From: Anaerolineaceae bacterium UBA2260 | GTDB taxonomy: Bacteria > Chloroflexota > Anaerolineae > Anaerolineales > Anaerolineaceae | DNA: 11,570 bases | Assembly: GCA_002347485.1 (NCBI GenBank) | Contig: DDXM01000038.1 | Coordinates: 1-11,570 of the forward strand | Reading direction: 5' to 3' | In this document: piece after piece, positions 1 to 6,788 of the stretch | How the letters are laid out: each line of letters opens with the position of its first letter | Numbering within the stretch: the first letter of the stretch is position 1 | Translations under genes and position numbers: made by a program | The notes under the pieces: model-generated | Told to the model about the DNA's origin: nothing | What the model saw: only the letters and a program-made list of their open reading frames with translations | Database searches by the model: none

Positions 1-169
1 CCGCAACGGTTCTGTCGTCTTTGAAGGTGAGATCGCCTCGTTGAAGCATGAAAAAGATGATGTCAAAGAAGTCCGCCAGGGATTTGAGTGCGGCGTGTCC
101 TTAAAAGGGTATAATGACATTAGCGAAGGCGATCTTCTCGAAAACTATTATATTGAAAAGAACATTTAG
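1..169 (+). CDS. infB: Translation initiation factor IF-2, C-terminal end (partial)
   Basis: The window opens inside this gene; the reading frame starts at base 2 and ends with TAG at 167-169, leaving the last 55 residues. The visible peptide contains SLKHEKDDVKEV followed by GFECGVSL and ends GDLLENYYIEKNI. This is the typical end of the last beta-barrel domain of bacterial IF-2, the domain that binds the CCA end of fMet-tRNA. IF-2 is the GTPase that brings initiator tRNA to the 30S subunit and promotes subunit joining. rbfA starts 26 bases after the stop, which is the usual infB-rbfA order of the nusA operon, so the two are probably co-transcribed. The GTPase domain lies outside the window and cannot be judged. 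Confidence 0.96.
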   Translation, partial: RNGSVVFEGEIASLKHEKDDVKEVRQGFECGVSLKGYNDISEGDLLENYYIEKNI

Positions 170-195
170 CCACAATATGGGGTAAGAAATTTATT

Positions 196-570
196 ATGCC
201 ATCTGCTTTAAGATTAACACGCATTGGGGACAGGTTTCGCAAAGAATTGTCCGAGATGCTGGTAAAAGAAGAGATTCGCGATCCGCGGTTGAGTGGGATC
301 AGCGTGACTGAAGTCAAAGTTGATCGTGAACTGAGTTACGCGGAAATTTACGTGTCTGCCGTTGAGGGCGTTTCCCGTTCTAAAGAGATCCTAGAGGGGC
401 TGGAAAGTGCCAGCGGTTACATCCGAAAAGTGCTTTCCGAACGCATTGAACTGCGCTCCTTCCCCCGGCTGCGTTTCCACTGGGACGTCACACCGGAACG
501 GGCGGATCGCATCGAGCAATTATTGTTAGCCATTCACGCCGAAGAAGAACAGCGGAAGAAAAAACGATGA
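196..570 (+). CDS. rbfA: 30S ribosome-binding factor A (RbfA)
   Basis: This gene encodes 124 residues, the usual size for RbfA, a single type-II KH-domain protein. It binds the 30S subunit near the 5' end of 16S rRNA and helps late maturation and cold adaptation. Family hallmarks are visible: an N-terminal helix (RLTRIGDRFRKELSEML), then IRDPRLSGISVTEV, the strand YAEIYVSAV, the interrupted KH helix turn SASGYIRKVL around residues 71-80, and LRSFPRLRFHWD near 87-97. The tail is basic and charged (EEEQRKKKR). Only a weak purine stretch (GGGG at 179-182, 13 bases upstream) precedes the ATG, so translation may depend partly on coupling to infB. The stop overlaps the next start as ATGA, which suggests translational coupling to the DHH phosphoesterase gene. 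Confidence 0.95.
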   Translation: MPSALRLTRIGDRFRKELSEMLVKEEIRDPRLSGISVTEVKVDRELSYAEIYVSAVEGVSRSKEILEGLESASGYIRKVLSERIELRSFPRLRFHWDVTPERADRIEQLLLAIHAEEEQRKKKR

Positions 571-1553
571 TCGATGACCAGATCAAACAAGCCATCAATA
601 ACGCCAGCCTGGTCGGCATCACATCACATATCCGACCGGATGGCGACGCGGTGGGTTCCGTTCTCGCGCTTGGACTTGCGCTTGAAAAGGCGGGGAAAAA
701 AGTCGAGATGGTGCTGCACAGTGGTGTATCCAATACATTCCGCCACCTGGCAGGCACTGAGCTAGTAAAACGCTCTTTCAACGCCGATTGTGACCTGTAT
801 ATCGTTGTAGATTGTTCCGATTTACAAAGATCAGGGGGCGTTCTCAATGACCACCAGGCTGACATTGTCATCGACCATCACATCACAAACAAGGGCTTTG
901 GCCGCATCAACCTGATCGATCCATCGGCTGTCGCCTCCTGCGCCATCCTGGCGGAACATATGCCAGCCTGGGGTTTAACCATCGACGAGCCGGTTGCGTC
1001 TGCCCTGCTCTCGGGTATAATCAGCGATTCCATCGGCTTTCGCACTTCCAATACCAGTGCCCGCTCTTTAAGAATTGCCGCCGACCTGATGGATAAAGGC
1101 GCAGATATCACCAGGCTCTATAACAAAGCGCTGATCAGCAAGCCATTTGAGAGCATCAACTACTGGGGGTTTGGCCTCGCAAAGTTGCAAAGAGAGGATA
1201 CGCTTGTCTGGACGAGTCTTTCACTGGAAGACCGCAAAAATGCGGGGTACCGTGACGAAGATGATGCCGACCTTACCAATATCCTTTCAAGCATCGAGGA
1301 TATCGATATTGCCATCCTGTTCATTGAACAAAATGCAAACCACGTGAAAGTCAGCTGGCGGGCGCGTCCAGGCCTGGATGTAGCGAGTATCGCCGCATCC
1401 CTCGGTGGTGGCGGGCACCCTCCCGCGGCTGGAGCAGACCTGGAAGGTACCCTGCCCGAAGTGCAGGAAAAAATTCTACAATTAACGAGAGAATATCTTA
1501 ACGAAATAAAAATTCAAGCAAACAACTCCAACAAGAGCAGGGAAACGGAGTGA
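567..1553 (+). CDS. nrnA: DHH/DHHA1 phosphoesterase, NrnA-like (nanoRNase / pAp phosphatase)
   Basis: This 328-residue protein has the length and layout of NrnA-type DHH phosphoesterases. These cytoplasmic Mn-dependent enzymes degrade 2-5 nt RNA and dephosphorylate 3'-phosphoadenosine 5'-phosphate (pAp). The N-terminal DHH domain shows HIRPDGDAVGS (residues 21-31, metal ligands H21, D25, D27), VDCSD (81-85), the signature DHH at 103-105, and GIISDSIGF (150-158, with D154). The C-terminal DHHA1 substrate domain shows the glycine-rich GGGGHPPAAG at 280-289. The ATG overlaps the rbfA stop by 4 bases, and its own stop lies against the truB start. A DHH gene between rbfA and truB occurs in several Gram-positive and Thermus-like lineages. 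Whether nanoRNA, pAp or linear cyclic-dinucleotide products are preferred cannot be told from sequence. The last 20 residues are polar and probably disordered. Confidence 0.93.
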   Translation: MIDDQIKQAINNASLVGITSHIRPDGDAVGSVLALGLALEKAGKKVEMVLHSGVSNTFRHLAGTELVKRSFNADCDLYIVVDCSDLQRSGGVLNDHQADIVIDHHITNKGFGRINLIDPSAVASCAILAEHMPAWGLTIDEPVASALLSGIISDSIGFRTSNTSARSLRIAADLMDKGADITRLYNKALISKPFESINYWGFGLAKLQREDTLVWTSLSLEDRKNAGYRDEDDADLTNILSSIEDIDIAILFIEQNANHVKVSWRARPGLDVASIAASLGGGGHPPAAGADLEGTLPEVQEKILQLTREYLNEIKIQANNSNKSRETE

Positions 1554-1555
1554 AC

Positions 1556-2467
1556 ATGGAATCCAATTCTAGTTACGATGTAAAAAACGCAATCTCGGGT
1601 GTACTGGTGGTGGATAAACCGGTAGGGATGACCTCGCACGACGTCGTGCAGGTGATCCGCAAAGGCTCCAATATCAGGCGCGCCGGGCATACCGGAACGC
1701 TTGATCCGCGCGCTTCTGGCGTGCTGGTCGTTTTGATCGGTCCGGCCGTCAGGTTAAGCGAATACGTGTCCGCGACTGATAAACGCTACCAGGCGGTTAT
1801 CATGCTGGGCACAACGACCGATACCTACGATGCTGACGGGAAAACTACCTCTTCCTCACCAGTCAACGTCACTGAGGAACAATTCGAGACTGAACTACAA
1901 AAATTCGTTGGACAGATCGAACAGGTCCCGCCCCCCTACTCAGCCGTGAAAGTGCAAGGCCGCAAAGCTTATGAAATGGCGCGCAAAGGCGAAGAAGTGG
2001 AGCTCGAACCACGCCTGATCAATGTGTACAGCCTCGAATTGCTGGAATGGGCGCCGCCGGAAGTGGTGTTCGATGTGAATTGCTCCTCCGGTACCTATGT
2101 GCGCTCCCTGGTGCACGAACTCGGCGAACGCCTGGGCTGCGGAGCCACCCTCACGGGTCTGCGGCGTACCAAGAGTGGTCGCTTTACCTTGCGCGACGCT
2201 GTGCCTTTGAGAAAATTGAATGAAGCCTTCAGCGACGGAACGTGGTACCAGTACCTCATCCCGGCTGCCGAAGCGCTTTCAGATTGGCCGACCATCGAAC
2301 TGAACCACGAAGAAGTGGAAGCCATCCGACATGGTCACCGCATCCCCGCCGCCGAAAAAGACCAGCAGAAAGTATGCGGCGTCAGCGAGCAGGGCGAATT
2401 GGTAGCCTTGATGGAATTGGATGAAGAAGCGATGGAATGGCAACCGCGAAAGGTTTTCTTCTCATAA
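1556..2467 (+). CDS. truB: tRNA pseudouridine(55) synthase TruB
   Basis: TruB isomerises U55 in the T-loop of nearly all tRNAs to pseudouridine and also acts as a tRNA chaperone. Numbered from the ATG at 1556 (303 residues), the catalytic motif GHTGTLDP has its aspartate at about residue 50. Other family blocks are VDKPVGMTSHDVV at the N terminus, DKRYQAVIMLGTTTDTYDADG (conserved Tyr near 78), PPPYSAVKVQGRKAYEMAR and SSGTYVRSLVHELG. The last 60 residues form the small PUA-like C-terminal domain. I chose ATG 1556 because GGAG at 1547-1550 sits 5 bases upstream. A GTG at 1550, overlapping the nrnA stop and preceded by AGGGA at 1539-1543, is a credible alternative that adds two residues. Either way the gene is tightly coupled to nrnA. 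Confidence 0.95.
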   Translation: MESNSSYDVKNAISGVLVVDKPVGMTSHDVVQVIRKGSNIRRAGHTGTLDPRASGVLVVLIGPAVRLSEYVSATDKRYQAVIMLGTTTDTYDADGKTTSSSPVNVTEEQFETELQKFVGQIEQVPPPYSAVKVQGRKAYEMARKGEEVELEPRLINVYSLELLEWAPPEVVFDVNCSSGTYVRSLVHELGERLGCGATLTGLRRTKSGRFTLRDAVPLRKLNEAFSDGTWYQYLIPAAEALSDWPTIELNHEEVEAIRHGHRIPAAEKDQQKVCGVSEQGELVALMELDEEAMEWQPRKVFFS

Positions 2468-2472
2468 GACTC

Positions 2473-2495
2473 CCCCCCTCTGACGAGGGGGGTTT
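2473..2495 (+). terminator. GC-rich hairpin after truB, probable weak terminator
   Basis: CCCCCCTC at 2473-2480 pairs perfectly with GAGGGGGG at 2485-2492 around a TGAC loop, starting 5 bases after the truB stop. Only three T residues follow, so as an intrinsic terminator it is modest. It may end part of the infB-truB message or merely protect its 3' end. A promoter follows at once. Confidence 0.55.
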
Positions 2496-2501
2496 CACAA
2501 C

Positions 2502-2529
2502 TTGAATTGAAAAGACATACCCATATAAT
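2502..2529 (+). promoter_or_regulatory. Sigma-70-type promoter of ribF
   Basis: A -35 box TTGAAT (2502-2507) and a perfect -10 box TATAAT (2524-2529) are separated by 16 bases. The expected transcription start, about 7 bases downstream, coincides with the ribF ATG at 2536, and there is no Shine-Dalgarno sequence in between. A leaderless ribF message is therefore likely. Confidence 0.65.
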
Positions 2530-2535
2530 TAGAAC

Positions 2536-3465
2536 ATGGATTACATCGAGATTCTCAAGCAAACATTGACCAAACGATCCTGGGTAACCATCGGTGCTTT
2601 TGACGGTGTTCACATCGGTCACCAGACTCTATTCAAGAAACTGGTTGAAGGCGCCAGGCAGGCTCAATGTCCATCCATCGCCATTACGTTCGATCCTCTG
2701 CCCGCGTTATTCTTCCACCGCATTAAAACTGACCACATGCTTTCAACCATTGATGAGAGAGTTTCGTTGATCGAGTCAATGGGAGTCGACCGGGTGATCG
2801 TGCTCAATTTCAACCAGGAACTGGCGGATGTTCAGGCTGAATCCTTTATGCAGGAAGTGAAGAAAGCGCTTGGTTTGGAGAAACTGCTCGCCGGATTCAA
2901 CTTCACGCTGGGCAAGGATCACGCGGGCACCGTCACCTTACTGAAGACAATTGGTAACGACCTGGATTTTAATGTTGAGGTTCTCCCGCCCATTCGCCAT
3001 GGACAGGAAATCGTTTCTTCCAGTAACATCCGTAGACTGTTGAAAAACGGCGAGGTGGTCAAAGCGGGCATATTCCTCGCCAGACCCTATGATCTGGAGG
3101 GTAAGGTGGTGCATGGTGAGCATCGCGGTGGGAAACTCGGCATTCCGACCGCGAACCTGTCCATCCCTGCTGAACGACTGCTGCCCGGGATCGGTGTATA
3201 TGCCACCCTCGCGCATGTGGACCAGCGCACCTATCTCTCAGTAACCAATGTGGGAGTGCACCCGACGTTTGACAATCCGCTGCCCGTACCGCGCGTTGAA
3301 CCTCACCTGCTCGATACGGATGAATCCTTTTACGATAAGACGTTAAAATTGGAGTTCATCGAATATCTGCGTCCGGAAGTCAGGTTTCCGGATTCACGCG
3401 CACTGGTCGCGCAGATCCAACTGGATATTCAAAAGACCAGGAAAATACTCGCCAATGGACAATAA
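2536..3465 (+). CDS. ribF: Bifunctional riboflavin kinase / FMN adenylyltransferase
   Basis: RibF converts riboflavin to FMN and then FAD in the cytoplasm. The 309-residue length is normal. The N-terminal FMN adenylyltransferase domain (about 15-175) carries the nucleotidyl-transferase motif GAFDGVHIGHQ at 20-30, TFDPLP at 51-56 and SSSNIRRLL at 161-169. The C-terminal riboflavin kinase domain (about 185-305) shows GKLGIPTANL (199-208, the PTAN motif binding Mg-ATP), GVYAT, VTNVGVHPTFDN and VEPHLLD, where E255 is the expected catalytic base. A small variation is VHPTF where many homologues have NPTF. The start has no ribosome binding site; a -10 box ends 6 bases before the ATG. The gene follows truB, the common order, but appears to have its own promoter. 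The last 11 bases overlap the thyX-like gene. Confidence 0.95.
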   Translation: MDYIEILKQTLTKRSWVTIGAFDGVHIGHQTLFKKLVEGARQAQCPSIAITFDPLPALFFHRIKTDHMLSTIDERVSLIESMGVDRVIVLNFNQELADVQAESFMQEVKKALGLEKLLAGFNFTLGKDHAGTVTLLKTIGNDLDFNVEVLPPIRHGQEIVSSSNIRRLLKNGEVVKAGIFLARPYDLEGKVVHGEHRGGKLGIPTANLSIPAERLLPGIGVYATLAHVDQRTYLSVTNVGVHPTFDNPLPVPRVEPHLLDTDESFYDKTLKLEFIEYLRPEVRFPDSRALVAQIQLDIQKTRKILANGQ

Positions 3466-4876
3466 CCGACAGATCTATTTGCTCGATGCCCAGAAACTGC
3501 CGCCTGAAACGATCGCGGTGACATTTGCCAAAACCTCACGCTCACCCGAATCCTTCCGAGAGATCGCCGCTGACCTGACAACGACAAGCAGTGCAGAGTT
3601 TAATGAAAAATGGGTCGTCGGATATGGTCATTCTTCGGTGGCTGAGCACGCGGTGCTGCATATCGCCCTGGAAAATATCTCCCGCCTGGCGGTTGAAACT
3701 CTGGAATCCAACCGCCTGGCATCCTACACTGAAAAATCCACCCGCTACCAAACCTGGAGCGGCGACGCGTTCTTCACCCCGCCAGAATTGGGTGAACGTG
3801 AAGATTTAAATAATGTATATGCGCATACCTGCCAGCTCCTATTCGCAACCTACCAGCGCTGTCTCGAGGTACTCATTCCATTCTTCATGACCGCCGCTGA
3901 ACTCAGGCAGGGTGAATCCCCGCAACAGCGCCAGAGGCGGGTGCGCACAATGGCAATCGACGTGTGCCGCTTCCTGCTCCCGGCTTCCTCGCTCGCAAAC
4001 GTGGGCATGACCATTAACGCACGGGCTTTGGAGCACGCCATCGGCAAATTGCTCAGCCATCCATTGCACGAAACGCAGCAGATCGGCGCAGAGGTCAAAG
4101 AAGCCGCCCAGCAATCCGTCCCCACTCTGCTGAAATACGCCAACGAGATCCCATACTTGCGCGACGTTTGCTCTGAATTCTCGGCGGTGAATCTCCCGGC
4201 AGACGAAAAAAACAGTGATTGGTGCCAATTGGTTCACGTGGATGAACAGCCGATGACTCGCGTGATTGCCGCCGCCCTCTATCGTGAAAAAAATGTTCCT
4301 TACGCGCAAGCGCTCGATTGGATCAAAAACACTACCGCCGAGCAAAGGTCCACGCTGATGAATTGCCTGCTGGAAACCCCGGACACACATACCATCCCCT
4401 CGCGTGAACTGGAAAGCATCCATTTTACTTTCGACCTGCTGATCGACCAGGGAGCTTACTTCGAGATCAAGCGCCACCGCATGATGACCCAAACCCCGCA
4501 GCACCTCACCGCCAGCCTGGGGTACGCCGTGCCACGGGCTATCGTCGATGCGGGATTACTGGAACCCTACAAGCATGCGCTGGAAGAAGCCCGTGAGACG
4601 TACCTGATGCTCTCGGCATTCAATCCGGCGGTGGCTTCCTACGTTGTCCCTAACGGTTTTAATCGCCGGGTGTTGCTGACGGTAAACCTGCGCAGCCTGT
4701 TGCATTTCATCCGCTTGCGCAGCGCGCTTAATGCCCATTTTTCGGTCCGCCGCGCCGCGCAGCGCATGGCTGAGGAAGTGTGCGTCCAAATGCCTGAACT
4801 GCGCGATCTTCCAGGCAGGAACCCGACGGAAACTGCCCGGTCGATCGAATCACAATATTTTTATTCGACATTTTAA
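3455..4876 (+). CDS. thyX: Tandem ThyX-like (FAD-dependent thymidylate synthase family) fusion protein
   Basis: ThyX makes dTMP from dUMP using FAD, NADPH and methylene-tetrahydrofolate. Usual ThyX proteins have about 210-270 residues; this one has 473 and reads as two ThyX-like halves. The N-half (about 1-240) has GHSSVAEH at 58-65, SNRLASYTEKSTRY at 85-98 (resembling the ThyX signature RHRxxSxNExSxRY but with the first Arg and the His replaced by S85 and N86) and TINARALEH at 186-194. The C-half (about 255-473) has IHFTFDL at 322-328, an intact RHR at 340-342 followed by a diverged stretch ending LGY, and NLRSLLHFIRLR at 411-422. Each half keeps active-site positions the other has lost. The start overlaps ribF by 11 bases; the only Shine-Dalgarno candidate (AGGA, 3439-3442) is 12 bases away, so coupling to ribF is likely. 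Family membership is firm; activity is uncertain. Confidence 0.85.
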   Translation: MDNNRQIYLLDAQKLPPETIAVTFAKTSRSPESFREIAADLTTTSSAEFNEKWVVGYGHSSVAEHAVLHIALENISRLAVETLESNRLASYTEKSTRYQTWSGDAFFTPPELGEREDLNNVYAHTCQLLFATYQRCLEVLIPFFMTAAELRQGESPQQRQRRVRTMAIDVCRFLLPASSLANVGMTINARALEHAIGKLLSHPLHETQQIGAEVKEAAQQSVPTLLKYANEIPYLRDVCSEFSAVNLPADEKNSDWCQLVHVDEQPMTRVIAAALYREKNVPYAQALDWIKNTTAEQRSTLMNCLLETPDTHTIPSRELESIHFTFDLLIDQGAYFEIKRHRMMTQTPQHLTASLGYAVPRAIVDAGLLEPYKHALEEARETYLMLSAFNPAVASYVVPNGFNRRVLLTVNLRSLLHFIRLRSALNAHFSVRRAAQRMAEEVCVQMPELRDLPGRNPTETARSIESQYFYSTF

Positions 4877-4897
4877 TTTCCCTTGGTTTGCAAGGTG

Positions 4898-4903
4898 TAT
4901 ACT
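4898..4903 (+). promoter_or_regulatory. Possible -10 box upstream of the CBS gene
   Basis: TATACT lies in the 86-base gap after thyX, about 60 bases before the CBS-gene ATG. No good -35 hexamer sits at the right distance, so this is a weak call. It would give a leader of roughly 50 bases containing the Shine-Dalgarno sequence at 4951-4956. No terminator for thyX is visible in the gap. Confidence 0.35.
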
Positions 4904-4962
4904 AATTCTTAGGTTAATTCCCTTTCAATTTCCTGACTCACCGAGCGGGAGAAAGGCTGGCC

Positions 4963-5418
4963 ATGAAATTATCTGCATGCATGAAACAAAATGTCATTTT
5001 TGTGTCACCTGAAACAACTTTAAGGGAAACCGCGAACACCTTCATCAAGCATCACATCGGTACGCTGCCCGTGGTCGACGCAGACAAAAAGCTGGTGGGG
5101 ATACTGCTGATCAGAGATCTCGTATCCCAGGTTTTTCCGGACTTTGTCAACATAATGCAAGACATTGACTTCATCCTCGATTTTGGCGCGGCTGAAGCCA
5201 GGCAGCCGGATGATGCTTTATTGAATACCCCCATCAGCGAGATCATGCAACCACCGATCTCATGCCGAGGGGATAGCAGCCTGCTGCGGGCAGCCACGTT
5301 AATCAAGAAACACAACCTGTTGGATCTACCGGTCGTTGATGACGATGAACGACTGATTGGTATCGCTTCGCTGGTTGATATTGGAACTAAATTCCTGCAC
5401 GGTTGGAACAAAGCATAA
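4963..5418 (+). CDS. Two-CBS-domain regulatory protein
   Basis: This 151-residue soluble protein consists of a Bateman pair of CBS domains and little else. CBS1 spans about 1-58, with HIGTLPVVDADKKLVGILLIRDL at 31-53. A longer linker (about 59-90, FVNIMQDIDFILDF) follows. CBS2 spans about 90-145, with ISEIMQPPISC and LLDLPVVDDDERLIGIASLVDI. CBS pairs commonly bind AMP, ADP, ATP or related nucleotides and regulate a partner enzyme or transporter; the ligand here is not known. GAAAGG at 4951-4956 sits 6 bases before the ATG, a good ribosome binding site. The transporter gene begins 20 bases after the stop, so the two are very likely co-transcribed, and the transporter is the obvious candidate partner. 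That link is inference from gene order. Confidence 0.88.
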   Translation: MKLSACMKQNVIFVSPETTLRETANTFIKHHIGTLPVVDADKKLVGILLIRDLVSQVFPDFVNIMQDIDFILDFGAAEARQPDDALLNTPISEIMQPPISCRGDSSLLRAATLIKKHNLLDLPVVDDDERLIGIASLVDIGTKFLHGWNKA

Positions 5419-5438
5419 TTACGGTACTGGAGCCCACG

Positions 5439-6728
5439 ATGGTGAACGGAATCATCGCCCTATTAATTTTTATTTTCACCCTCTACCTGATCTTCTCTGA
5501 GAAGTTGCATAGAACGATCGCTGGTCTTTTGGGGGCCGCGGCGATGTTGATCGTCGGTAAAGTGTTTGGTTTTTATAGTGAAACCGAAGCCATCGAGACG
5601 ATCGATTTTTCAACCCTCGGACTCCTTCTCGGTATGATGATTCTGGTTGCATTACTGGAACCCACCGGGATCTTCGAATTCATTGCCATCAAAGCCGCCC
5701 AATTTTCAAAAGGAAAACCTGGAAAGCTTTTGGTGCTGCTCGGATTGATCACCACGGTACTCTCGATGTTCCTGGATAATGTCACCACGGTTATTCTAAT
5801 CGCCCCGGTGACCGTCCTGATTTGTGAACTTCTTGGATTCAGTCCTACCCCGTTCCTGATCACCGAAGCCTTGTTATCGGATACCGGGGGCATCGCCACA
5901 TTGATAGGGGATCCACCCAACTTGCTGATCGCCGCCGCAGCCGGGTTAACCTTCAATGATTTTCTCACCCATTCCCTGCCAATCGTTGTTGTCACGTGGA
6001 TTACCGCACTGGTCCTTCTCAAATATCTCTTCCGGAAAGAGTTGAACACCTCACCCTCCAATATTGAAGGCTTGATGGAGTTGAATGCTACCGAAGTTCT
6101 AAAGGAAGGAAAAACCGCGATCAGGGTGATGATCGTCCTGGTTGTTGCGGTCATTTTCTTCTTCCTGGAAGAACTTCTTCACATTTCGCCGGCGTTCATC
6201 GCCCTCACTGCGGCCACTGTCGCATTGGTTTGGGTGCGGCCTGACCCGCGCGAAACGCTCAGCCGCATCGAATGGAGCGTGCTCGTCTTCTTTGGCGCAT
6301 TGTTTATTATGGTTGGTGGACTGGAAAAAACAGGTTTGTTGGAAAGCCTGGCGCATGGTTTATCAGGGCTTGCCCATCAAAACCCACTCCTGTTCAGTAT
6401 TGCACTCTTATGGTTTGTTGCGTTATTGTCTGCCTTTTTGGATAACATCCCAATTACTGTCGCGTTCATCCCCGTTATCCAGAGTCTGGCAGCTTCAGGC
6501 ATCAACGTTGCCGCTTTCTGGTGGGCTCTGGCGTTCGGTGCAGGTCTGGGTGGCAATGGCACCATCATCGGGTCAACCGCAAACATCGTGGTCGCCTCAT
6601 TGTCTGAGCGCACACGCAATCCTATCACTGTGAAATTATGGAACAAACGCGGCTTGCCGGTCATGCTGGCGACTTGCGCTGTTACCACGATCTTGTTCAT
6701 TATTGCTTACCCTTACCTTTCAAAGTGA
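5439..6728 (+). CDS. ArsB/NhaD (ion transporter superfamily) membrane transporter
   Basis: This is a 429-residue integral membrane protein with about 11-12 hydrophobic segments. It shows the internal duplication of the ArsB/NhaD/OCA2/SLC13-like ion transporter superfamily. Repeat 1 has MFLDNVTTVILIAPV (110-124) then TLIGDPPNLLI (154-164). Repeat 2 has AFLDNIPITVAFIPV (332-346) then GTIIGSTANIVVA (374-386). The paired re-entrant DN..T and G..aN motifs probably form the substrate and cation site. A cytoplasmic, charged loop (about 198-228) separates the halves. The substrate (arsenite, Na+/H+ or organic anion) cannot be decided. I chose ATG 5439 because GGAG at 5429-5432 is 6 bases upstream; a TTG at 5403 is open in frame but lies inside the CBS gene and has no such site. 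The adjacent CBS gene suggests nucleotide-controlled transport. Confidence 0.87.
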   Translation: MVNGIIALLIFIFTLYLIFSEKLHRTIAGLLGAAAMLIVGKVFGFYSETEAIETIDFSTLGLLLGMMILVALLEPTGIFEFIAIKAAQFSKGKPGKLLVLLGLITTVLSMFLDNVTTVILIAPVTVLICELLGFSPTPFLITEALLSDTGGIATLIGDPPNLLIAAAAGLTFNDFLTHSLPIVVVTWITALVLLKYLFRKELNTSPSNIEGLMELNATEVLKEGKTAIRVMIVLVVAVIFFFLEELLHISPAFIALTAATVALVWVRPDPRETLSRIEWSVLVFFGALFIMVGGLEKTGLLESLAHGLSGLAHQNPLLFSIALLWFVALLSAFLDNIPITVAFIPVIQSLAASGINVAAFWWALAFGAGLGGNGTIIGSTANIVVASLSERTRNPITVKLWNKRGLPVMLATCAVTTILFIIAYPYLSK

Positions 6729-6744
6729 GCTTTTTCACCGCTTG

Positions 6745-6772
6745 TTGTAAATAACCCATTTTCGGCTATCAT
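6745..6772 (+). promoter_or_regulatory. Candidate promoter of the methylase-like gene
   Basis: TTGTAA (6745-6750) and TATCAT (6767-6772) are separated by 16 bases. Transcription would begin near 6779, inside or just before the first in-frame ATG (6777) and about 10 bases before the second (6789). The 48 bases between the transporter stop and 6777 hold no terminator-like hairpin. Confidence 0.45.
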
Positions 6773-6788
6773 AAATATGAGGCTGGGC

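Noticed and set aside
3839..4504. Long open frame on the minus strand inside the thyX-like gene (221 codons)
   Set aside because: It lies wholly antisense to a well-supported gene, gives a composition with no recognisable motif, and has no promoter or ribosome binding site that stands out.
4921..4956. CCTTTC (4921-4926) could pair with GAAAGG (4951-4956) and hide the CBS-gene ribosome binding site
   Set aside because: The stem is only 6 bp around a 24-base loop with no supporting structure, so a riboswitch or RNA thermometer cannot be claimed.
5403..5438. TTG start extending the transporter by 12 residues
   Set aside because: It overlaps the CBS gene, has no ribosome binding site and adds a non-membrane leader; the ATG at 5439 has GGAG at an ideal distance.
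5573..6154. 193-codon minus-strand open frame inside the transporter gene
   Set aside because: It is antisense to conserved transporter motifs; its Ser/Thr/Ile-rich product looks like the complement of membrane-protein codons.
6142..6633. 163-codon plus-strand open frame within the transporter gene
   Set aside because: It is in a different frame over the second transporter repeat, and its Ser/Trp/Arg-rich product is typical of a frame shadow.
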